This document shows, piece after piece, positions 7,790 through 15,346 of a stretch of 27,902 nucleotides of DNA. The notes beneath the pieces were generated by a model, which did no database searches, was not told the origin of the DNA, and saw nothing but the letters and a program-made list of their open reading frames with translations. The stretch is from contig CAWVUB010000016.1 in NCBI GenBank assembly GCA_963933065.1, forward strand, positions 1 to 27,902. Reading direction: 5' to 3'. The translations under genes were made by a program, and so were the position numbers. The DNA is from UBA9410 sp963933065 (GTDB lineage: Bacteria; Actinomycetota; Acidimicrobiia; Acidimicrobiales; MedAcidi-G1). Position 1 is the first letter of the stretch; every line of letters starts with the position of its first letter.

Positions 7790-8155
7790 TCAGACCCATC
7801 TGAGCAGGCGCTTGCGCCAAGCGTAGAAAAGCCCAAGGGCCAGAATAAAAATGAAGATGGCCATCTCGACAAGCCCAAAGACGCCGTAGACCTCGAGCCG
7901 GGTAGCCCATGGAAAGATGAATACGGCCTCAACGTCGAACAACACAAACATCAGAGCAAACACGTAATAACGAATATTGGACTGGCTCCACATGTCGCCC
8001 TGCGGATCGACACCAGACTCGTAGTTGATCAGTTTCTGCGGGGTGTCACGCGATGGTCTCAAGAGGCTTCCCAAGCCCAAGAATGCGGACACCAGCAGAA
8101 CGGCTAAGCCGCCAAATACGACCAGCACAAGCCAGCTGCGAAGGAAGTCGGACAC
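7790..8155 (-). CDS. nuoA: Complex I subunit NuoA, second set
   Basis: Three-helix membrane subunit (ND3 family), 121 aa, normal length. Conserved elements are the loop INYESGVDP (residues 43-51), in which Ser47 replaces the Cys of mitochondrial ND3 (as in many bacteria), and FDVEAVFIFPWA (73-84) with its membrane-buried acidic pair. It is the first gene of set 2 and is preceded by the only sizeable non-coding gap in the window. The start is GTG at 8155, and I see no Shine-Dalgarno sequence before it. The TAGGTT hexamer ends only 9 nt upstream, so the message may be leaderless. The alternative is a start further inside, but that would cut into the first helix. Confidence 0.94.
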   Translation of the reverse strand: MSDFLRSWLVLVVFGGLAVLLVSAFLGLGSLLRPSRDTPQKLINYESGVDPQGDMWSQSNIRYYVFALMFVLFDVEAVFIFPWATRLEVYGVFGLVEMAIFIFILALGLFYAWRKRLLRWV

Positions 8156-8164
8156 GAAATGAAA

Positions 8165-8170
8165 AACCTA
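8165..8170 (-). promoter_or_regulatory. Candidate -10 element for nuoA2 (leaderless start)
   Basis: Reading the minus strand, TAGGTT (matching the TAnnnT -10 pattern of housekeeping actinobacterial promoters) ends 9 nt before the GTG of nuoA2. No ribosome-binding site lies between, so transcription would begin at or very near the start codon. No convincing -35 hexamer is seen at 17-18 nt spacing. This is a weak, inferred site, made more plausible because it sits in the only 160-bp gap (8156-8315) of the window. Nothing else recognisable lies in that gap apart from the hairpin at its nuoN side. Confidence 0.25.
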
Positions 8171-8247
8171 ACGAATCGGGCGGATGGGCGACGACGGAGG
8201 CTGCAACGGACCCGACGACCTCGGCAGGTTACCGGATATGAGACGGT

Positions 8248-8297
8248 TCACGAATACGTGAGGAGGTGGCCGAAGGGGCTATCGGCTCGGGTCCTCC
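8248..8297 (-). terminator. Possible 3' hairpins downstream of nuoN
   Basis: About 20 nt past the nuoN stop the minus strand can fold into a two-tier hairpin: outer stem GGAGG/CCTCC (8293-8297 with 8262-8266) and inner stem GCCGA/TCGGC (8282-8286 with 8269-8273). A second small hairpin TCACG-TATT-CGTGA follows directly (8248-8261). No T-run follows, so this is not a classical intrinsic terminator. It may protect or process the 3' end of the nuoA-N transcript, or partly terminate it before the second nuo set. Confidence 0.3.
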
Positions 8298-8315
8298 AGA
8301 CAGTTGCATATGTCA

Positions 8316-9809
8316 CTATGAACCACCCACCAAGACCGGTACAGCATCTCGGGCTAGTTCAATCAAAGGTCCAGGAACGACGCCGATAGCCAACACTCCT
8401 ACGCATGCCACGCCTATGACCACCCATGCCCCCAGAGGCACAACGGTGTCTTCCGACTGCTCTGTACCTTCCAGCTGGCCTTCTTCCATGTACATGGCGA
8501 CAAGAATGCGCAGATAGACAAAAGCCGCTATGGCAGCGGCCAGCATGGCTATGCCAGCCAACCAGTAACTCTGGCCTTCAACTGCAGCTGCCAGTACGCC
8601 CAGTTTTGCAACGAACCCGCCTGTGAACGGCACACCGGCCTGACCTAGAAGTAGCAAGGTGAATGCCCCGGCTAATACCGGTCGGCGACGGGCCAGACCC
8701 CGGTAAGCATCCAGCCCGTGTGCCTCATCACCAGGCCCACCTATGACTGTGAGTACGGCAAAGCTGCCGGTAGCGAGCAGCGTGTAGACCACTAAGTAGG
8801 CGTAGACGGCTGCCGTACCCTGGGCATCGGCAGCCTGCACACCGAGCAGCAAAAAGCCAGCATGGGCGATAGACGAATAAGCCAACATGCGGCGCACATC
8901 GGTCTGCAGCACAGCCATAGAGGCGCCAACCGCCACGCTTAACCCGGCCAAGACGCCCACAGCTGGTGACCAGTCTGATGCATGGGTGCTGAGGGTGACT
9001 ACTAGCACCCGTACCATCGCGACGAAACCGGCTACCTTCACGCCAGCAGCCATCCACGCCACCACCGGACTGGGCGCCCCTTGGTAGACGTCGGGTGTCC
9101 AGGCGTGGAAAGGCACCGCAGCCACCTTGAAAGCTAGACCTACCAGAAGCAGAGCGATCCCTGCTAGCAACATGCCGTCATCGAATAACAGAACCGACGA
9201 AAGGTGCTCGGATATCAGTGCCATTCGGGTCGAACCGGTAGCCCCATAGAGCAGGGCTATGCCGTAGAGCAGGAACGCTGAGGCGAACGCCCCAAGCACG
9301 AAGTACTTGAGTGCAGCCTCCTGGGACTCGATGCGACGCAGATGCAATGCGGCTAGGACATAAACAGCAATCGACAGAATCTCAAGACCTAGAAATAGGA
9401 CGATGAGATCGTCGGCCGACACCATGACCACACCGCCAGCCGCCGACAGCATGAGAAGCACGTATAGCTCGACACCTGGAAGATTCTCGCGAACTAAATA
9501 GAGACGGGCTAGGAGCGCAGTGGCTACGACCGCGACAGCTAGTGCCGCTGTGGCCAGCACCGTGGATCCATCAATGGCGACCGTGCCTCCCAAGAAGGAG
9601 CGTGGTCCGGTATCGCGTACCTCGTTCCACATGGGCACAGTGGCAATCAGCACGGCCAGGCCGGTCACAACCGTCCAAATCTGGGGAAGGAATGTTGGGA
9701 GGCGACGGACAAGCGAGGCCACGGTCAGTAGCAGCATCGCACTGACCGAAAGCAGTATCACGGGAATTAGTGCCCACCAAAGGACTTCAGGAGTGACGAC
9801 AGCCGACAT
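8316..9809 (-). CDS. nuoN: Complex I subunit NuoN, 14-subunit set
   Basis: Antiporter-like membrane subunit of 497 aa, last gene of the nuoA-N operon. Conserved features: FLGLEILSIAVYVLAA with the TM5 Glu, LVGLAFKVAAVPFHAWTPD with the TM7 Lys, and LQTDVRRMLAYSSIAHAGF in the broken-helix region. About 14 transmembrane helices are evident from the hydrophobic pattern. The ATG at 9809 shares one nucleotide with the nuoM TGA (TGATG), indicating reinitiation. The TAG stop at 8316-8318 is followed by the 160-bp gap. A short hydrophilic segment (EEGQLEGTEQSED) lies before the final helix. Confidence 0.96.
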   Translation of the reverse strand: MSAVVTPEVLWWALIPVILLSVSAMLLLTVASLVRRLPTFLPQIWTVVTGLAVLIATVPMWNEVRDTGPRSFLGGTVAIDGSTVLATAALAVAVVATALLARLYLVRENLPGVELYVLLMLSAAGGVVMVSADDLIVLFLGLEILSIAVYVLAALHLRRIESQEAALKYFVLGAFASAFLLYGIALLYGATGSTRMALISEHLSSVLLFDDGMLLAGIALLLVGLAFKVAAVPFHAWTPDVYQGAPSPVVAWMAAGVKVAGFVAMVRVLVVTLSTHASDWSPAVGVLAGLSVAVGASMAVLQTDVRRMLAYSSIAHAGFLLLGVQAADAQGTAAVYAYLVVYTLLATGSFAVLTVIGGPGDEAHGLDAYRGLARRRPVLAGAFTLLLLGQAGVPFTGGFVAKLGVLAAAVEGQSYWLAGIAMLAAAIAAFVYLRILVAMYMEEGQLEGTEQSEDTVVPLGAWVVIGVACVGVLAIGVVPGPLIELARDAVPVLVGGS

Positions 9810-11440
9810 CAGTGGTCGTCTCCAAGTTCGTCAGTTTCGCCTGCGTGACTGCTCCCAGTTCCACTTTCCACGTCGGCGCCAAAGCGTGACCGAGGCTCAT
9901 GAAATCCGTCTACATGCTCCTCAATATGAGCAACCAGGGCGTCCACTGCGGGCTCCATGCGTTCTATCACTGGCTTCGGATAGACACCCATAAAGACGAT
10001 CAAGGCTAAAAGCGGTGCTAGTACCAGTCCCTCGCGCAGTCTCAGGTCATCCATCTTGGCGTTATCGCCTTCGGCTGGCCCGTGGAACACCCGCTGGTAG
10101 GCCCACAAGAGGTAGAGAGCGGCGAGAATAACACCAGCAGTAGCGATCAGGGCCCACCACCGGTGAGCGTTGAAAGCGCCAACCAGCACCAGGAATTCAC
10201 CCACGAAGCCGTTCAGGCCAGGTAGGCCGATTGACGACAGCATTACCACAGTAAATACCGCAGCCATGACTGGCGCTGATTTCTGTAGGCCGCCCAACTC
10301 GTCGATCTGGCGAGTATGGCGACGCTCGTAAATCATGCCGACCAGCAGGAAAAGCGCGCCGGTTGACACCCCATGGTTGACCATCTGGAGCAACCCGCCC
10401 TCTATGCCTTCAGTATTCAGTGAGAAAGTGCCCAACACGATAAAGCCCAGATGCGCCACCGACGAGTAGGCAACAAGGCGCTTCAGGTCACTCTGCATGG
10501 TGGCCACCACGGCTCCGTAAACGATGCCGACCACGCCCAGCGTCAGGAAAACTGGGGCGAAGAAGTGGGATGCCTCGGGAAAAAGGTATAGGCCGAAGCG
10601 AAGGAACCCATAGGTCCCCAACTTGAGGAGAACACCGGCGAGGATCACCGAGCCAGCTGTCGGCGCCTCGGTATGAGCATCCGGCAACCAGGTATGCAGC
10701 GGGAAGATCGGAACCTTGACGGCAAATGCCAGAGCGAAGGCTGCAAAAATCCAGCGTGCGGCGGTCGGGTCTATGGCCTGAGCCTCGGCGATGGCCACGA
10801 GGTCGAAGGTGACGGAAGTACCGACGGCCTCAGCATGGAGGAAGGCCACAGCCAGAATTCCAACCAGCATCAGGGCTGATCCGGCCATCGTGTATAAGAA
10901 AAACTTTGTCGCCGCATAAGCCCGGTTGCCGTGGCCCCACCGTCCAATGAGGAAATACATAGGCACAAGGACGACTTCAAAGCAAAGAAAGAAGACCACC
11001 AGGTCCAGGGCACAAAAAACACCCATTACCCCAGCCTCGAGTATCAGCAACCAGGCGTAATAGGCCCGATCATCATGACCAGGATCAACTGCTAATAGAG
11101 CAATCGGGAACAGCACACCGGTCAGGACAACCAAGAATAGAGATATCCCGTCGATCCCCAGTAGCCACTGGATCCCTAGGTCGGAAATCCAATCAGCCTG
11201 GGACGTGAACTGCATTTCGGCACCATGAGCGGCATCAAAGCCCTTTACTAGCCAAATCGACATACTGCCGACAACCACCGAGGTCGTCACTGCCACCAAC
11301 TTCAGCAACTCTGGTCTACGGCGAGGAAGGCAAGCCACTAAAAGGGCGCCCATGGCAGGCACCAAGATCAGTGCGGGTAAGACGGCAAAGGGCACGCCAT
11401 CCGCTGACGCCAAGAGGTTGACTGTCGGAAGCATCCCCAT
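9809..11440 (-). CDS. nuoM: Complex I subunit NuoM, 14-subunit set
   Basis: Middle antiporter-like subunit, 543 aa. Signatures are FFLCFEVVLVPMYFLIGRWG with the TM5 Glu, FAVKVPIFPLHTWLPDAHTE with the TM7 Lys, GSVILAGVLLKLGTYGF, and LKRLVAYSSVAHLGF. The frame is open upstream to 11467, but the ATG at 11440 overlaps the nuoL TAA by one nucleotide and has GGAG 9 nt upstream; it also gives a normal N-terminus, so I prefer it. The protein ends in a polar, charged tail of about 35 residues (EHVDGFHEPRSRFGADVES and onward) that is longer than usual. It overlaps nuoN as TGATG. Confidence 0.96.
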   Translation of the reverse strand: MGMLPTVNLLASADGVPFAVLPALILVPAMGALLVACLPRRRPELLKLVAVTTSVVVGSMSIWLVKGFDAAHGAEMQFTSQADWISDLGIQWLLGIDGISLFLVVLTGVLFPIALLAVDPGHDDRAYYAWLLILEAGVMGVFCALDLVVFFLCFEVVLVPMYFLIGRWGHGNRAYAATKFFLYTMAGSALMLVGILAVAFLHAEAVGTSVTFDLVAIAEAQAIDPTAARWIFAAFALAFAVKVPIFPLHTWLPDAHTEAPTAGSVILAGVLLKLGTYGFLRFGLYLFPEASHFFAPVFLTLGVVGIVYGAVVATMQSDLKRLVAYSSVAHLGFIVLGTFSLNTEGIEGGLLQMVNHGVSTGALFLLVGMIYERRHTRQIDELGGLQKSAPVMAAVFTVVMLSSIGLPGLNGFVGEFLVLVGAFNAHRWWALIATAGVILAALYLLWAYQRVFHGPAEGDNAKMDDLRLREGLVLAPLLALIVFMGVYPKPVIERMEPAVDALVAHIEEHVDGFHEPRSRFGADVESGTGSSHAGETDELGDDH

Positions 11441-13770
11441 TAGAAGTTGCTCCGCGTGAGGAACCAAAGCATTAGACCCACGGCGCCTAGGCCGATACCT
11501 GCAGCGTAGGTCCGAACTAGACCGTTGTGGAAGCGCCGGAGCAGTCCGGCTTCTCGTCTGACCAGTGTGGCCACGCCATTTACCGCGCCATCGACCACCG
11601 ATCGGTCGAAGTCTGCTGTGGCCTCAAAACTGGCTCGTCCCGGCCCATCCATGAACACCGACACTGCCCGGTCAAAACGCCAAGCCTCAGCCAAAATCGG
11701 ACGTTCGAAGGTGGCGTAGTCGATACGCCGCTTTCCATAAGCGGCGACAGCCACCGCTATGCCAATGGCACCACCGACCACAGCGATGATGGCTAGGACC
11801 CACAAGGTGCCAGTACCTATGGAGAGGTGGACCTCGTTGTGGAAGAGGGTGGGCTCCAGCCAGTGCTCGAGGTGCTTGGTTGCCGACGAGAAGGGCAGTT
11901 GGATGAGGCCACCAAGCACACTCAAGCCAGCAAGGACAACCAACGGAAAGACCATCGTCCACGGTGACTCATGGGGATGGTGATCGGAGCGTTCAGCTAC
12001 CGAGCTGGGTAGTTCATCTGCAACCATGCCAACGTCAGGGGCGCCATCCAAGGCCAGAGCGGTCTGAGCGCTACGGCCTTCGGCAGCCAACCGCACGTCT
12101 ACTGCCGCTGCTTCTGTGACCGTAAAGGCTTCGACGGCAGTGGCCAAGATTCCTTCCGCTTCAACTACCGCAGCGTTGGCGGCGGCTAACGCCTCCTCGG
12201 CAGCTGCCAGGGCAGTTGCCAGATCCTCGACACTGGGGCCATCTTCGCCGGAGAGACCATCGGTTGCTCTGGCCTTTGCAGCCGCCAAGGCTTCCCCGGC
12301 CGCGACTGCTGCGCTGCGACTGGATTCAAGCATGGACTCAGCGTCGACCATCGAAGACCGGGCAGCATCAAAAGTCGTATCAGCCCCAGCTATACGGGCT
12401 TCCCATGCCGCGTCCACTTCATCAGGTCGCGGATCGGCGAACCGATAACGGCCAAAGAAAGTCAGTACCACTTGGCGGGTCATGTAGAAGGCAGTGAGAA
12501 CGGCGGTGATCAAGCCAACGGCCCACAGCAGTGGGCTCTCGTTCCAAGCAAAGGCCAATATCTCGTCTTTGGACCAGAACCCTGCAAAGGGTGGCACGCC
12601 TGCGATAGCAAGCCAGCCGACTACAAACGTGCCGGCGGTGATGGGCATGAACCTTCGAAGGCCCCCATAGTGAGCCATGTCCTGATCACCGTTCATCCCA
12701 TGGATCACCGACCCGGAGCCCAAGAAAAGTAAGGCCTTGAAGAACGCGTGGGTCACCATGTGGAACACCGCTGCTACGTAAGCGCCGCAGCCCACAGCTA
12801 GAAACATGTACCCCAGTTGACTGACTGTCGAATAAGCCAGAACTTTCTTTATGTCACGTTGAGCCACGGCGATGGTTGCTGCAAACAAGGCTGTGACAGC
12901 ACCGGTCCAGGCGATCATGGTGGGTACCCAATCCGCTGCATCGGCAATGATCGGGTTGATCCGTGTCAACAGGTAAACGCCGGAGGTGACCATTGTCGCC
13001 GCGTGGATTAGCGCCGAAACAGGTGTCGGCCCGGCCATGGCGTCTGGCAGCCACAGGTAAAGAGGAAACTGGGCGGACTTGCCGACGGCACCAATAAACA
13101 GCATCACTGCGATGAAGGTGGCTGTGGATTGGGCAACAGTTCCGGCCGCCGTGGCGTCCAACACGTCGAGGTAGGCAACCGAGCCGAACGTAAAGAAGAC
13201 CATAAAGATCGCGACCATGAAGCCCCAGTCGCCGATCCGGTTGGTCACAAACGCTTTTTTCCCTGCCGTGGCGTTCGCCTCGTCAGTGAACCAGAAGGAA
13301 ATCAGAAGGTAGGAACACGCCCCTACCCCCTCCCAACCCAAGAAAGTAATAAGGAGGTTGTCGCCCAGCACCAGCATCAGCATTGAGAAGGCGAACAAGT
13401 TCAAGTAGGTGAAAAACCGCGGGAAGTCCCCGTCACCGTGCATGTAACCAATTGAATACAGATGAATCAGTGCACCGACACCGGTGACAAACAGGCACAT
13501 CGTCAGCGAAAGTGGATCCACTAGAAAGCCGACATCAACCTGTAGGTCGCCGGCTGGGACCCACTCGAACAGCGTGGTCACCGACCTCCGGTCTTGCGTG
13601 TCGCGTCCCAACAAGTCCACGAACACCCCGACAGTGGCCAGAAACGAGCCGCCCATCGCACCAGTGGCCAACCAGCCAGCCCAAGGCTCACCAATCCGCT
13701 TCCCGGCAAATGTGAGCACCAAAAACCCGGCCAGTGGCAGAGCTGGGATGAGCCAAACGAGATCAAGCAC
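11440..13770 (-). CDS. nuoL: Complex I subunit NuoL with large Ala/Glu-rich insertion
   Basis: Distal antiporter-like subunit of 776 aa, longer than the usual 600-680. The core is canonical to about residue 443: FLGWEGVGACSYLLISFW (TM5 Glu147), VGKSAQFPLYLWLPDAMAGP with Lys231, VAQRDIKKVLAYSTVSQLGY, and FFGRYRFADP. Residues about 445-598 (12438-11977) are then rich in Ala, Glu and Ser with few hydrophobic large residues, for example ATALAAAEEALAAANAAV, and look like long amphipathic helices or a coiled coil. NuoL sequence resumes with HHPHESPWTMVFPLVVLAG and ends with the lateral-helix region and the last TM helix. The insertion is in frame and has no stop, so it is not a frameshift artefact. 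The GTG start has GAGGGG upstream and lies 3 nt after nuoK. Confidence 0.95.
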   Translation of the reverse strand: MLDLVWLIPALPLAGFLVLTFAGKRIGEPWAGWLATGAMGGSFLATVGVFVDLLGRDTQDRRSVTTLFEWVPAGDLQVDVGFLVDPLSLTMCLFVTGVGALIHLYSIGYMHGDGDFPRFFTYLNLFAFSMLMLVLGDNLLITFLGWEGVGACSYLLISFWFTDEANATAGKKAFVTNRIGDWGFMVAIFMVFFTFGSVAYLDVLDATAAGTVAQSTATFIAVMLFIGAVGKSAQFPLYLWLPDAMAGPTPVSALIHAATMVTSGVYLLTRINPIIADAADWVPTMIAWTGAVTALFAATIAVAQRDIKKVLAYSTVSQLGYMFLAVGCGAYVAAVFHMVTHAFFKALLFLGSGSVIHGMNGDQDMAHYGGLRRFMPITAGTFVVGWLAIAGVPPFAGFWSKDEILAFAWNESPLLWAVGLITAVLTAFYMTRQVVLTFFGRYRFADPRPDEVDAAWEARIAGADTTFDAARSSMVDAESMLESSRSAAVAAGEALAAAKARATDGLSGEDGPSVEDLATALAAAEEALAAANAAVVEAEGILATAVEAFTVTEAAAVDVRLAAEGRSAQTALALDGAPDVGMVADELPSSVAERSDHHPHESPWTMVFPLVVLAGLSVLGGLIQLPFSSATKHLEHWLEPTLFHNEVHLSIGTGTLWVLAIIAVVGGAIGIAVAVAAYGKRRIDYATFERPILAEAWRFDRAVSVFMDGPGRASFEATADFDRSVVDGAVNGVATLVRREAGLLRRFHNGLVRTYAAGIGLGAVGLMLWFLTRSNF

Positions 13771-13773
13771 GCT

Positions 13774-14079
13774 CTAACCCCTCAAAACCGAGAGGTCGTC
13801 GACTGTTGCGCCCTGACGACGACGCATGATGGCCACTACCACTGCCAAACCGACTACAACCTCGGCTGCGGCGACCACCAGCACAAAAAAGACCGCTAAT
13901 TGCCCACCTAGGTCGCCTAGAGCAGCGCCGAGGCTCACGAAGGTCAGGTTGACGGCGTTGAGCATCAGTTCGACACACATGAACATGACCAGTGGATTAC
14001 GGCGAGTCAGCAGACCTACCGCACCCAGTGAGAAAAGCACAGCACCGAGCACCAAGTACCACGAGGTAGTCACCATCAT
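13774..14079 (-). CDS. nuoK: Complex I subunit NuoK, 14-subunit set
   Basis: Small three-helix membrane subunit, 101 aa. The conserved glutamates are E37 (MCVELMLNAVN) and E73 (VAAAEVVVGLAV). The ATG at 14079 overlaps the nuoJ TGA by 1 nt; a second ATG directly follows, so either could serve as start. The TAG stop lies 3 nt before the GTG of nuoL. Its charged C-terminal RRRQGATVDDLSVLRG is like that of other NuoK proteins. Confidence 0.96.
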   Translation of the reverse strand: MMVTTSWYLVLGAVLFSLGAVGLLTRRNPLVMFMCVELMLNAVNLTFVSLGAALGDLGGQLAVFFVLVVAAAEVVVGLAVVVAIMRRRQGATVDDLSVLRG

Positions 14080-14699
14080 CAGGCGACACCTCCCTCGGCA
14101 TCGCTTCCAGAACCCGGCTGGGCATCAATTCTGATTTGTTCGTTGGCTGTAGCCACCGCCACCACCGGTAGCGGCTGGAGAGCACCCTTCACGGTCCGGA
14201 CTAGGACGACAGCACCGACGACTGCAACAGTCAACAACAACGCCGTTAGTTCCATGGCGAACACGTAGTCGGTAAACAGGGCTTCGCCCAGGCGACGGGT
14301 GTTGTCTCCACCACCACCTAGGGGAGCAGTCTGGCCCGGGGTCCCCGTTGGTCCGCCGGTTGCCACCAGTAGAAGGGTGAGCAGTAAGCCCATCAGAGAC
14401 GCCCCAATCACTGCAGCCAGCGGACGTTGTCCGACAATGGGCTCTACGCCCATGTCCTCGGCCCGGTCCACACCCAACAACATGATCACGAACAAGAACA
14501 GAATTACTACGGCACCGGCGTAGACGATTACCTGGACTGCAGCCAGAAAGGTGGCATCCTGGAGGACGAAAAGCACGGCTACACCGAACAGTGTTTGGAC
14601 CAGGAACAATGCAGCGTGGACCGGGTTGCGGGCCGTAAGCACACCGACTGCACCGGTAAGCACGATGGCTGCACTAACAAGAAAGACAACAACGTCCAT
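14079..14699 (-). CDS. nuoJ: Complex I subunit NuoJ, 14-subunit set
   Basis: ND6-family membrane subunit, 206 aa. The characteristic TM3 segment is AAVQVIVYAGAVVILFLFVIM, preceded by ARNPVHAALFLVQTLFGV near residues 24-41. A glycine-rich loop (TGTPGQTAPLGGGGDN) separates TM4 and TM5, and a polar tail follows TM5. The ATG at 14699 overlaps the nuoI TGA by one nucleotide. It is divergent from the NuoJ at 3283-3828, supporting two old, separate gene sets. Confidence 0.95.
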   Translation of the reverse strand: MDVVVFLVSAAIVLTGAVGVLTARNPVHAALFLVQTLFGVAVLFVLQDATFLAAVQVIVYAGAVVILFLFVIMLLGVDRAEDMGVEPIVGQRPLAAVIGASLMGLLLTLLLVATGGPTGTPGQTAPLGGGGDNTRRLGEALFTDYVFAMELTALLLTVAVVGAVVLVRTVKGALQPLPVVAVATANEQIRIDAQPGSGSDAEGGVA

Positions 14700-15346
14700 C
14701 AGGTAGCGCCCAATTCTTCAGCATCGGAGCTTTCAGGACCTTTGTTTTCGGAACCAGGTTTCGTTTGTCCCACCTCTGACGCACGCACGCCGTGGCCCAA
14801 CTCGCCCGACCACGACACCTGGCCGCTATAACTGGCGTCACCACTAGGTGACGTGGCACGCATCCACCCTGACGTTAGGTCGTCATCGCCTGGCCGCCAG
14901 TCCTCCCATGGAAGGTGCTGGGGACGACCCGTGGTGGCGTCTACCACCAACTCATCTTTGGTGTAGACGGCGTCAGCCCGATTGGTGAATGAGAACTCAA
15001 ACAGTTTCGACTCAGTGATGGCCTCAGTCGGACAGGCCTCTACGCACAGGTCACAGTGGATGCAACGCAGATAGTTGATCTCATAGACGAAGCCATATCG
15101 CTCACCGGGAGAAACAGGTTCATCCGGTGGGTTGTCTGCACCCCTTACATAGATGCACTTCGCCGGACAGACACCGGCGCACAACTCACAACCAATGCAC
15201 TTCTCCATGCCGTCTTCGTACCGGTTCAGGACGTGCCGGCCATGCAGCCGAGCCGGCTTAGGCCGCTTTTCCTGCGGATACGGAGTGGTTACCCGCTTCT
15301 CAAACATCTTGCGAAAAGTGACAGCAAAACCTCGGAAGTAACCCAT
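14699..15346 (-). CDS. nuoI: Complex I subunit NuoI (two 4Fe-4S clusters), 14-subunit set
   Basis: Ferredoxin-like subunit of 215 aa relaying electrons between NuoG and NuoB. Cluster motifs are C50/C53/C56/C60 (CIGCELCAGVCP) and C95/C98/C101/C105 (CIHCDLCVEACP). The N-terminal amphipathic region FAVTFRKMFEKRVTTPYP is typical. After the second cluster the protein carries a long, mostly polar tail (about residues 125-215) including LVVDATTGRPQHLPWEDW and an acidic end; tails of this type occur in actinobacterial NuoI, but this one is long and of unknown use. The ATG at 15346 overlaps the nuoH TGA by 1 nt. Confidence 0.96.
   Translation of the reverse strand: MGYFRGFAVTFRKMFEKRVTTPYPQEKRPKPARLHGRHVLNRYEDGMEKCIGCELCAGVCPAKCIYVRGADNPPDEPVSPGERYGFVYEINYLRCIHCDLCVEACPTEAITESKLFEFSFTNRADAVYTKDELVVDATTGRPQHLPWEDWRPGDDDLTSGWMRATSPSGDASYSGQVSWSGELGHGVRASEVGQTKPGSENKGPESSDAEELGAT

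Noticed and set aside
11977..12438. NuoL1 insertion as a frameshift or assembly artefact
   Set aside because: The frame is unbroken through it, and the normal NuoL sequence resumes in the same frame on the far side.
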